9,239 nt of DNA from Phycisphaerae bacterium (GTDB lineage: Bacteria; Planctomycetota; Phycisphaerae; Phycisphaerales; SM1A02). Shown piece after piece: positions 1 to 8,514 of this stretch; within the stretch, counting starts at the first letter, position 1; each line of letters opens with the position of its first letter. The notes below the pieces were generated by a model. It did no database searches and had not been told where the DNA came from. It was given only the letters and a program-made list of their open reading frames with translations. The translations under genes were made by a program, and so were the position numbers. Where the stretch lies: contig VGXK01000057.1 of NCBI GenBank assembly GCA_016873355.1, positions 1 to 9,239 of the forward strand, read 5' to 3'.

Positions 1-60
1 CGCGCAGCGGGCAGCCGCGCAGCGGGCGGCCGCGCAGCGAGCGGCCGCGCAGCGAGCGTC
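1..60. repeat. Tandem array of four 15-bp GC-rich units (array 1)
   Basis: Four head-to-tail copies of a 15-bp unit, consensus CGCGCAGCGGGCGGC, lie at 1-15, 16-30, 31-45 and 46-60. They differ only at one g/a position (10th base) and near the 3' end of each unit. A decayed fifth copy may start at 61. The array touches the window edge, so it may extend further left. The junction of neighbouring units forms a short inverted repeat: GGCCGC at 28-33 pairs with GCGGCC at 41-46 across a 7-nt loop. The same unit recurs at 6212-6256. Its position just beyond the stop of the minus-strand gene at 145 would allow a role in transcription termination, but this is only inferred. Confidence 0.85.
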
Positions 61-144
61 CGCTGCAGCGGCTGACGCCGCGGGCGTTGCTCGGCGGCTC
101 GTGAGGCGGTTGGGTTCGCCGGCGTGCGGACGCGTCGGCTGCGT

Positions 145-3100
145 TCAGCTCCAATTGCCCAGCAGCGTGCCGAGGTCGTCGCCGTCGACGACGCCATCGC
201 CGTTGAAGTCGGCGGCGCAATCGGGGCAAGCTCCCCATTGACCAAGCAGCGTTCCGAGATCGTCGCCGTCGACGATGCCGTCGCCGTTGAAGTCGCCCAC
301 GATCGCCGGAAGGTCGATGATCTGCGAGCGATCGCCGATGAGCTCGCCGTAGTAGAGGTTGATGCCGTTGAGATTGAGCGTCGAGGCGCCGTCGACGAAC
401 TCGAGCGTGTCGACATACAGCGCTTCGGGAACCTCGCCCGCGAGCGCGCCGCCGCCTCGATTGCCGTTGTCGATCGAATCCTCGAGCACGGCGTGCGCGC
501 CGGCGCCGATTCGAAGCACCGACAGGTCGAAGTTGTTGGAGAAGCCCGCGGGTATCGAACCGAGATCGGCGCCGCCCACTTCCACGTGCGTCCACCGATC
601 CCAGTTGCCGATGTCGGCGCCAACTCCGCCGACGAGCGCCAACACCGTTCCCGGATCCCACGTGAACTTCGATTCGTCGCTCAGCGCGAACTGAAATCCC
701 GCCTCGATCGAGACGATTGGCGGGTCGCCGGCGGAGTCCTCGATCGGACACGGACCATCGGCGTCGTCGACGTGCACCCGCCCGGTCCCGGTCACGATCA
801 GCAGGAAGACCGTCCACGCGGAGTGGCGCTGCATCATGAGCTCGCCCTCCACGACGGCCTCGCCGGAGCCGAGGTCGCCACCCACTCGAACGCGACCGAA
901 TTCGTCGACGGAGATGTCGACGACTTCCTTGAAGTCGTCCCCGCACACGTCGAGGGTGGAATTCGCTCCTTCGACGGAGATCGACTGCGCCTGGAAGCCG
1001 GAGCTGAGGGTCGCGGTCGCGCCGCTGCTCACCGTCAGCGACTCCACCGCGTGCGCGGCATCGCCGCTGAATTTCGCATGCGTGCCAGCGCCTTCGACCG
1101 ACACCGGGCCCGCCGCCTCGAGGCCCGCGGTCACCTCGCTCGTGCCCGTGGTGAATCGAAGGGATTGATCCCGTCCCAGGACGAGCGTGCCCGTGCCGGC
1201 GGAATCGGTGATCTGCGTCGTCTTCACGTGGATCGAGCCGGCACCGGTGACGAGCGTCTGCTTCAGAATCGTGAGTTGCGAGTTGAAGAACTCCATCACG
1301 CCGTCGTTGGCGATGTTCGATCCGGCGATCGCCACCGGATCGGCGCGAAACTGCATGAGTCCGGCCGGTCCGATCACAACCTGCACCTGCGCGAGCGACA
1401 CTGCGTTCGCCTGCGTCGCGTGCGTCAGGAACTTTCCCAGGATCTCCAACTCCGCGTCCTGCGCGTTGAATTCGGGGCCGAATGCGTTGAGCGTGTTGCG
1501 TGGTTCAACGACGACTTCGCCCTCGACGAACGCCTCGCTGAAGATCGTCACCGTGTTGTTGCAGCCGGTCGCCGAATCTTCGTCCGACGGACACGGGCCC
1601 ACCTGGAGCGTCCCCCCCGGGCCGATCGAGAAGTTCTCGAATCCCGCGCCGATCGTCACGGTTCCCGCCGCGGAGTGGAGCGTCCCGTCGAGGACCATGG
1701 ATTGCACTCCTGGCCCGGTCGTGGAAATGGTCGCGCCGGCGCCCTTGATCGTGAGCTCGGCGTGCGGTCGAAGCTCGAAGACGGCCTCGTCCACGATGTC
1801 GGAGGCGCGAAGGACCCACGAGAAGCTTCCGCTGACGGGATCGATCACGCCGACCGCGGGATCGATGCCGTTGCCCAGACGAAGCGTCGCGTCGTCGAGC
1901 TCGAAGCCGTTCGACGTCGCTTCGAGATCGTTGATCACGTTGAACTCGATCTCCTCGAGCTCCTTCACCGACGCCTGGAACGCGCGGTAGTTCTGCGCGT
2001 CGACCACTCCGTTCCCGTCACCGTCGACTCGGAAGCCGGATTGATCGACTCGAACGGCGATGAGGTGCCCGTTCACGAGGAAGTGGTTGTCGGCAACGCT
2101 CAGTCGCGGATCGACGGTGACCACGGCGTTCACCGGAACGTGGGCGTCGTTCACGATCACGGTCGCGCTTCCGTCGCCGGAGTCGTCGAGGAAGTGCGCT
2201 CCGTCGGCGAGGGCGAAAGGGTTCACTGAGCCGCCGAGCGTCAGCGTGCCGGAGATTCTGCTCGGCGGCGCGCCGGGCGCCGGCGTGTAGGAACCGCCGC
2301 CGTTGAACTTGAGATGCGAGTCGAACCCAACGCGCACGAATCCATTCTCGTCGACGATCACCTGCGGACTGAAGTTGGCGACGAAGTCGTTGCCGCCGGT
2401 CAAGGAGTTCTCCGTGATCAATTCGCCGTAGTTCCTGAACAGTCCGCCGTTGAAGCTGCGCGACGTGTTCGGCGCGCCCTCGATGCGGAACGTGCCGTGG
2501 TTCGTCCACTCGATCGGGCCGTTGAGATGGATCTGTCCCTTCAGCCAATCGACGACGCCGCTGCTCTCGACGTCTCCGTTGTTGAAGGCATGCGCGTTCA
2601 GTCCCGAGAGCGTGGCGCTGCCGAGCAGGAACTGGCTCGCCGTAAGTCCCGACGATCCCGTCCCGATCCAGTTGAGCGTTCCGATCGACGCGGTTCCCCC
2701 GGCCTGAATCGTGGAGAAGTTGAGCGTGACCGTGCCGGCGTCAAAGCCGTTGCTGCTTCCCAGGAAGCTGTTCGTGATCGTGACGTCGCCGCTGCCCGTG
2801 ATGCAGTCGAAGGTGGCGCCGCCGCCGATGCCGATCGTGAGGGAGTGGTTCCCCAGGTGAATGCAGTCGCCCGGTCCGGGGAAGCCATCCGTCGGGCAGC
2901 CGCCGCACTCGATGAAGCCCCAGTTGTTCTGGAACAGGAACGCGATCGGCTCTCCCTTGCCGTTGAAGTCGCACGGAACGCCTCGCGGCGGGTCGACGAG
3001 GCAGCAGGAACCGAGTCCGCTTCCCGGCCCGCAGGCGCCGGTGAAAAAGAAGTCCTCCGCGAACGCGATCGACACGGACAGAGCCGCGACGCCGACGCAC

Positions 3101-3165
3101 GCAAGCGCCCTCGTCGTGCTCGCAGTCGAGGCCGTCGGCATTCCGTGGCGCGGGGTGGGATTCAT
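145..3165 (-). CDS. Large exported beta-rich protein with C-terminal dockerin-like calcium repeats
   Basis: This 1006-residue protein has no function I can name. Residues 1-36 look like a signal peptide: an Arg at 19, then the hydrophobic stretch LACVGVAALSVSIAFA, with likely cleavage after Ala36. Residues 40-125 are rich in Cys (45, 54, 55, 65, 87, 90, 101, 121) and may hold disulfides. The long middle is Gly/Ser/Thr/Asn-rich with short alternating hydrophobic strands (for example around 470-520 and 640-740), which suggests a beta-solenoid or beta-helix. Residues 381-392 are a lone EF-hand-type loop (DGDGNGVVDAQN). The C-terminus carries two dockerin-like loops at 958-969 and 986-997 with ligands D-x-N-x-D-G-x-x-D-x-x-D, joined by a linker containing C980-x-x-C983. 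The ATG at 3165 is preferred because AGGAG lies 8 nt upstream; an internal Met at residue 9 has no such site. The gene is divergent from the sigma factor. It may be a surface or extracellular structural or adhesive protein. No enzyme motif was seen. Confidence 0.9.
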   Translation of the reverse strand: MNPTPRHGMPTASTASTTRALACVGVAALSVSIAFAEDFFFTGACGPGSGLGSCCLVDPPRGVPCDFNGKGEPIAFLFQNNWGFIECGGCPTDGFPGPGDCIHLGNHSLTIGIGGGATFDCITGSGDVTITNSFLGSSNGFDAGTVTLNFSTIQAGGTASIGTLNWIGTGSSGLTASQFLLGSATLSGLNAHAFNNGDVESSGVVDWLKGQIHLNGPIEWTNHGTFRIEGAPNTSRSFNGGLFRNYGELITENSLTGGNDFVANFSPQVIVDENGFVRVGFDSHLKFNGGGSYTPAPGAPPSRISGTLTLGGSVNPFALADGAHFLDDSGDGSATVIVNDAHVPVNAVVTVDPRLSVADNHFLVNGHLIAVRVDQSGFRVDGDGNGVVDAQNYRAFQASVKELEEIEFNVINDLEATSNGFELDDATLRLGNGIDPAVGVIDPVSGSFSWVLRASDIVDEAVFELRPHAELTIKGAGATISTTGPGVQSMVLDGTLHSAAGTVTIGAGFENFSIGPGGTLQVGPCPSDEDSATGCNNTVTIFSEAFVEGEVVVEPRNTLNAFGPEFNAQDAELEILGKFLTHATQANAVSLAQVQVVIGPAGLMQFRADPVAIAGSNIANDGVMEFFNSQLTILKQTLVTGAGSIHVKTTQITDSAGTGTLVLGRDQSLRFTTGTSEVTAGLEAAGPVSVEGAGTHAKFSGDAAHAVESLTVSSGATATLSSGFQAQSISVEGANSTLDVCGDDFKEVVDISVDEFGRVRVGGDLGSGEAVVEGELMMQRHSAWTVFLLIVTGTGRVHVDDADGPCPIEDSAGDPPIVSIEAGFQFALSDESKFTWDPGTVLALVGGVGADIGNWDRWTHVEVGGADLGSIPAGFSNNFDLSVLRIGAGAHAVLEDSIDNGNRGGGALAGEVPEALYVDTLEFVDGASTLNLNGINLYYGELIGDRSQIIDLPAIVGDFNGDGIVDGDDLGTLLGQWGACPDCAADFNGDGVVDGDDLGTLLGNWS
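151..294 (-). repeat. Duplicated 60-bp coding repeat for the two dockerin-like loops
   Basis: Positions 151-210 and 235-294 are near-identical at the DNA level and are offset by 84 bp (28 codons). Each encodes a loop of the form DFNGDG(I/V)VDGDD followed by LGTLLGxW. The 24-bp linker between them encodes the Cys-x-x-Cys segment. The DNA conservation suggests a recent duplication, gene conversion or strong selection. Dockerin type I modules are normally two such loops. In planctomycetes this C-terminal pair is found on many exported proteins without cellulosome genes. Confidence 0.85.
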
Positions 3166-3328
3166 CGGGCGTGCTCCTGGGATCGAGGATCGAACGACCG
3201 GGCGCGGACTCCGACCTGTGTTCAGCCCCCGATCTCCCGTTTCTCACCGATTCCTCGATCTCGCGGCGAGCCTCTCGGGATCGGAACCCCTCGTCCGTAG
3301 ACTCGACGGCGATCCCGGCGCCCTCGTC
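3166..3328. promoter_or_regulatory. Divergent intergenic region between exported protein and sigma operon
   Basis: These 163 bp must carry the start signals of both the minus-strand exported gene and the plus-strand sigma/kinase operon. Two weak signals are visible. GGAACC at 3283-3288, 40 bp before the sigma start, resembles the -35 element recognised by many ECF sigma factors. An 11-bp palindrome CTCGC-G-GCGAG lies at 3260-3270. TAGACT at 3298-3303 is a 4/6 match to a -10 box but has no matching -35. None of these is strong, so the region as a whole is annotated rather than one promoter. Confidence 0.4.
3174..3178 (-). promoter_or_regulatory. Ribosome binding site of the exported protein gene
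   Basis: On the minus strand AGGAG (plus-strand ctcct) ends 8 nt before the ATG at 3165. It decides the start in favour of Met1 over the Met at residue 9, and it keeps the full signal peptide n-region. It is one of only two clear Shine-Dalgarno sites in the window. Confidence 0.7.
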
Positions 3329-3919
3329 ATGGAGTGGGTCACCACATCGACGATCCTCGAGGAGCTTCGGCGCGACGCGGCGTCCCCCTCCTGGCGACGC
3401 CTCTTCGAGCGGTGCCGACGGCCGATCATCGAGCTCGGCACGCGACTGGGACTGACGCGCGTGGAGGCGGAGGATGCGGCGCAGGAGACGCTTCTGGCGT
3501 TCGTCGAGTCGTTCCGCGCGGGTCGATACGAACGCGAGCGAGGGCCGCTCCATCGCTGGCTCTTCGGCATTGCCCACAAGCACATCCTGCGGCAGCGGGA
3601 CCGGGCGGCGCGCGAGCGCCGCACCGGCCGTGCCCCCGACGATTCGCGCTTCTGGGGCGACGTGCCCGGGCCCGAGGCGCTGCGTCCGGCGTGGGAGGAG
3701 TCGTGGGAACGCGAGTCGATGCGGGCGTGCCTGGAGCGCGCGCGGGACGAATGCTCGAGCGATGCGTGGCAGGCCTTCGAGCTCGTCGTGGTGCGGCAGG
3801 CGCCGCCGCACGCGGCCGCCGAGTGGCTCGGCATTCCGGTGAAGGCCGTCTACAACGCCAAGCACCGGATCCTGACGCGGCTGCGGCAGCTTCGCGCGGA
3901 ACTCGACGAGCCGTGCTGA
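3329..3919 (+). CDS. ECF-type RNA polymerase sigma factor
   Basis: This 196-residue protein would direct RNA polymerase core to a specific promoter set. Region sigma-2 spans about residues 21-95. It contains the acidic helix VEAEDAAQETLLAF (45-58), which typically contacts core polymerase, and GPLHRWLFGIAHKHILRQ (72-89), the -10 recognition and melting segment. A variable linker (95-125) leads to sigma-4 (about 125-190), with a helix-turn-helix at AAEWLGIPVKAVYNAKHRI (163-181) for -35 binding. There is no sigma-3, as expected for ECF sigma factors. The frame is open upstream, but the ATG at 3329 gives the usual ECF length and no other start codon is close. No Shine-Dalgarno is evident. Its stop is 3 bp before the kinase gene, so the two are almost certainly co-transcribed. 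Planctomycetes have several ECF groups genetically linked to Ser/Thr kinases, and this pair fits that pattern. The exact ECF group was not determined. Confidence 0.92.
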   Translation: MEWVTTSTILEELRRDAASPSWRRLFERCRRPIIELGTRLGLTRVEAEDAAQETLLAFVESFRAGRYERERGPLHRWLFGIAHKHILRQRDRAARERRTGRAPDDSRFWGDVPGPEALRPAWEESWERESMRACLERARDECSSDAWQAFELVVVRQAPPHAAAEWLGIPVKAVYNAKHRILTRLRQLRAELDEPC

Positions 3920-3922
3920 GCA

Positions 3923-6190
3923 ATGGCGCGTCCACCGACGAATACCGATCGGGCCGCCGCCGAATCCACGGCGACGCGTTCGCACGAGGGCACGGCCACG
4001 ATCTGCTTCGACGAGGAATTCATCGAGCGGTTGGCGAACGGCGAACTCGACGAGGCGTCGCGCCTCGAGTTCGACTCGCATTGCGCCGGCTGCGCCGAGT
4101 GCGGCCGTCGGTTCGACGAGGTGCGCCTGAATCTCGGCGCCGTCGAAGCGGTTCGCGCCGCGGCGTGGAGTCCGCTCGACGGCGTTCCGCCCGAACCCTC
4201 GATCGACGGCTACCGCATCCTGCGCCAGCTCGGGCGCGGCGGCATGGGGCGCGTCTACCTGGCGGAGCAGATTCGTCCCGCGCGACTCGTGGCGATCAAG
4301 GTGATGGAGCCCTTCCGCGATTCGAGGCTGCTCGATCGCGAAGTGGAGATCCTCGCGCGTCTTTCGCATCCGGGCATCGCGTCGATCCACGAAGCGGGGC
4401 GAACGAGCGACGGCCGGTCGTACTTCGCGATGGAGTTCGTCGACGGCGAGGATCTGCTCACGCATGCGCGCGGGCGTCCGTTGCGCGAGCGCCTCGCGCT
4501 GCTGCGCGACGCGGTGGCGGCGGTGGCGTACGCGCATCGACTCGGCGTCATCCATCGCGACGTCAAGCCGGGAAACATCCTCGTGACGCGCGCGCCGGAG
4601 GAAGGACGATGGACTCCGAAGGTGCTCGATTTCGGCCTTGCCACGATTCGCGCCAGCGCGGGCGCCGCCGACGGTTCGCTCATCGGCTGGAGCGGCCACG
4701 TCTTCGGCACGATCCCGTACATGAGTCCGGAGCAGTCGCGCGGCGAGCCGGCCGACACTCGAAGCGACGTGCACGCCCTGGGGTCGATCGCGTTCGAGCT
4801 CGTGACCGGAAGGCCGATCCTGGAGCTCGGCGCCCGCACGATGCACGAGGCACTTGCCGCCAGGGCGTCGTTGCGCGCTCCGCGCCTGCGCTCGATCTCG
4901 CCGGAGACGCCGCCCGACCTCGACGCGATCGTGGCGAAGGCGCTCGAGTTCGAGCCCGCGGACCGATACGACGGCGCCGGCGCGTTCGCGGAGGATCTCT
5001 CGCGCTGGCTCGCGGGTCAGGCGGTGGCGGCGAGAGCGCCGACGGCGCTCGAACAGGCGCGCCGGCTGATTCGTCGGCAGCCCATCGCCTCGGCGCTCGC
5101 CGCGGCGCTGCTCGTCTCGATCGCGGCGTTCGCGGCGATCATGACCGTGCTCGCGGCGAATCTCGCCGAGCGCCACCAGGCCGCGATCTCGGCGCAGTCG
5201 ACCTCACGCGAGCGCCTCGACGCGCTCGTGTCGCAGACCACGCTGCTGCTCGACGAGCTGCTCGACGCGATGGCCGACGATCTCGGCGGCGATGCGACGC
5301 GCTCCGAGATCGTGGAGGAGGTCGCGCGCTACTACGACTCGCTGCTCGAGGCCGACCCCGATGAGCCGCGGCTGCAGCGGGCGCAGATGGGCGTGCTCCG
5401 CACGCTCTCGGCGCTGTCGCGGCAGCGCGGCGATGCCGAGCGAGCTCGATCGCTCATGGAACGGTCGCACGAGCTCGCCGCGCGCGTGCTCACGGCGCGC
5501 ACGATCGATCCCGACGAGAAATTCCAGTGGGGCTACAGCCTCATGTACCTTGCGGCGGCGCTGCGCGAGAGCGATCGGGAGGCGTCCGACCGGCTCGACG
5601 ACGAGGCGACTCGCGTGTTCGAGGAACTCGCGGCGTCGACTCCCGACGTGGAGATCCACCTGGCGCAACTGGCGGCCATGCTCAAGCGAAAGGCGAACCG
5701 GGCCCTGAGCGCGGGCGATCGCGATTCGGCTCGCTCGCATCTCACGAGAGCGCTCGAACTTCGCCAGCGCACGCTGGAACTGGAACCCGAATCGATCGCC
5801 GCCCTCGAAGGCGCGCTCGTGGCGCGTTACTCGCTCGCCCACTTCGAGCTCGGCGGGCAGGACGCCGAGCGCGCGGTGGCGACGCTGGTCGAGACGCTCG
5901 CACAGGTGGACGACGCGCTTGCGATTCACTCGGCTCGGCGACGCCTGCTTGAGCTTCGCGCCCAGATTCACCTGGACCTCGCCGGCGCGATGCGGAACTC
6001 CGGGCAGCCGCAGTCGGCGCAGGATCACGCATTCGCGGCGTTCCGCGACCTCGATCGGATCGTGACCGCCGATCCGCAGATCCTGCGGTGCCGCATGCAG
6101 CGATCGGCGGCGTGCGGAATGCTCGCCGATCTCGCACGGGAGGCCGGCGACCTCGCCGCCGCCGCGGAGTGGGAGGCTCGATCGAGGTGA
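3923..6190 (+). CDS. Transmembrane Ser/Thr protein kinase with N-terminal zinc anti-sigma motif and TPR-like C-terminus
   Basis: A 755-residue protein. Residues 28-60 match the zinc anti-sigma (zf-HC2) pattern: C28, then H53-x3-C57-x2-C60, around the helix EEFIERLANGELDE. Residues 97-363 are a complete Hanks-type kinase: glycine loop G104-R-G-G-M-G109, lysine K126 in VAIK, helix-C glutamate E140, catalytic HRDVKPGN at 211-218 (base D213, RD type), DFG at 236-238, SPE at 268-270 and the conserved Arg at 348. All key residues are present, so it should be active. One hydrophobic helix at about 389-412 follows RRQP, which places the kinase inside and the C-terminus outside. Residues 413-450 could be coiled-coil. 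Residues 490-755 hold TPR-like helix pairs (about 492-523, 583-622, 629-666, 679-718, 722-755). Being 3 bp after the sigma gene suggests it controls that sigma factor by binding, phosphorylation or both. The anti-sigma role is inferred from the motif and the neighbour. Confidence 0.93.
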   Translation: MARPPTNTDRAAAESTATRSHEGTATICFDEEFIERLANGELDEASRLEFDSHCAGCAECGRRFDEVRLNLGAVEAVRAAAWSPLDGVPPEPSIDGYRILRQLGRGGMGRVYLAEQIRPARLVAIKVMEPFRDSRLLDREVEILARLSHPGIASIHEAGRTSDGRSYFAMEFVDGEDLLTHARGRPLRERLALLRDAVAAVAYAHRLGVIHRDVKPGNILVTRAPEEGRWTPKVLDFGLATIRASAGAADGSLIGWSGHVFGTIPYMSPEQSRGEPADTRSDVHALGSIAFELVTGRPILELGARTMHEALAARASLRAPRLRSISPETPPDLDAIVAKALEFEPADRYDGAGAFAEDLSRWLAGQAVAARAPTALEQARRLIRRQPIASALAAALLVSIAAFAAIMTVLAANLAERHQAAISAQSTSRERLDALVSQTTLLLDELLDAMADDLGGDATRSEIVEEVARYYDSLLEADPDEPRLQRAQMGVLRTLSALSRQRGDAERARSLMERSHELAARVLTARTIDPDEKFQWGYSLMYLAAALRESDREASDRLDDEATRVFEELAASTPDVEIHLAQLAAMLKRKANRALSAGDRDSARSHLTRALELRQRTLELEPESIAALEGALVARYSLAHFELGGQDAERAVATLVETLAQVDDALAIHSARRRLLELRAQIHLDLAGAMRNSGQPQSAQDHAFAAFRDLDRIVTADPQILRCRMQRSAACGMLADLAREAGDLAAAAEWEARSR

Positions 6191-6211
6191 TCGTGGTCGG
6201 TCGACGCCGGC

Positions 6212-6256
6212 CGCGCAGCGGGCAGTCGCGAAGCGAGCGGCCGCGCAGCGGGCGGC
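6212..6256. repeat. Tandem array of three 15-bp GC-rich units (array 2)
   Basis: Three copies of the same unit seen at 1-60 lie at 6212-6226, 6227-6241 and 6242-6256, with a degenerate remnant just after. The last copy matches CGCGCAGCGGGCGGC exactly. In both arrays the first copy has gcag where the later ones have gcgg. GGCCGC at 6239-6244 and GCGGCC at 6252-6257 can pair as a 6-bp stem with a 7-nt loop. The array fills most of the 97-bp gap between the kinase stop and uvrB, so it could act in termination of the sigma/kinase transcript or in control of uvrB. That is inference from position. Confidence 0.85.
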
Positions 6257-6275
6257 CGTGCGCCGCGCGCGCCCG

Positions 6276-6281
6276 TACAGT
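6276..6281 (+). promoter_or_regulatory. Possible -10 element of uvrB
   Basis: TACAGT is a 4/6 match to TATAAT. The usual 6-nt gap to the start of transcription would put +1 at 6288, exactly the first base of the chosen GTG codon. That would make a leaderless mRNA, consistent with the lack of a Shine-Dalgarno there. No -35 hexamer is recognisable in the GC-rich repeat upstream. Weak evidence. Confidence 0.25.
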
Positions 6282-6287
6282 GGTGCC

Positions 6288-8393
<2,106 letters not shown>

Positions 8394-8457
8394 TCAGGCG
8401 CGGCCGAATCCGAGCCAGCTCGAACGCTCGCGCTCGCACCGGTCCCGCCAACGACAA

Positions 8458-8478
8458 CGCGGCCGATTCTCGGCCGCG
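8458..8478. terminator. Hairpin between convergent uvrB and small gene, likely bidirectional terminator
   Basis: CGCGGCCGA (8458-8466) and TCGGCCGCG (8470-8478) form a perfect 9-bp stem with a TTC loop. It lies 64 nt after the uvrB stop and 36 nt beyond the stop of the minus-strand small gene, so it can serve both. On the plus strand about half of the 21 following bases are T, though there is no uninterrupted T run. Stem strength and position support a terminator; the poor T-tract lowers certainty. Confidence 0.6.
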
Positions 8479-8514
8479 CTCGTTCACTTCGTTTCGTTGA
8501 ATCCCCCGCTTCGT

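Noticed and set aside
1..60. CRISPR-like array
   Set aside because: The units are contiguous 15-mers without spacers, far too short for CRISPR repeats, and no cas gene is nearby.
61..70. Perfect 10-bp palindrome CGCTGCAGCG next to array 1
   Set aside because: It is probably a decayed repeat copy. It is short, isolated and expected by chance in such GC-rich sequence.
124..2229. Long open frame of about 700 codons on the plus strand opposite the exported protein gene
   Set aside because: It is antisense to a gene with signal peptide, ribosome site and recognisable calcium loops. Its product is Arg/Val/Asp/Glu-rich with no domain, as expected from the complement of GC-rich coding DNA with few stop codons.
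2741..5176. Open frame of about 810 codons on the minus strand across the sigma and kinase genes
   Set aside because: It crosses two well-supported genes and the divergent intergenic region, is very Arg-rich and shows no motif.
3334..5364. Plus-strand open frame of about 675 codons overlapping sigma and kinase in another frame
   Set aside because: Ala/Arg-rich shadow frame; the sigma and kinase frames contain all diagnostic motifs.
6258..6287. Upstream GTG as the start of uvrB
   Set aside because: It would add ten unconserved residues from the repeat remnant and shift the tyrosine hairpin away from its usual numbering.
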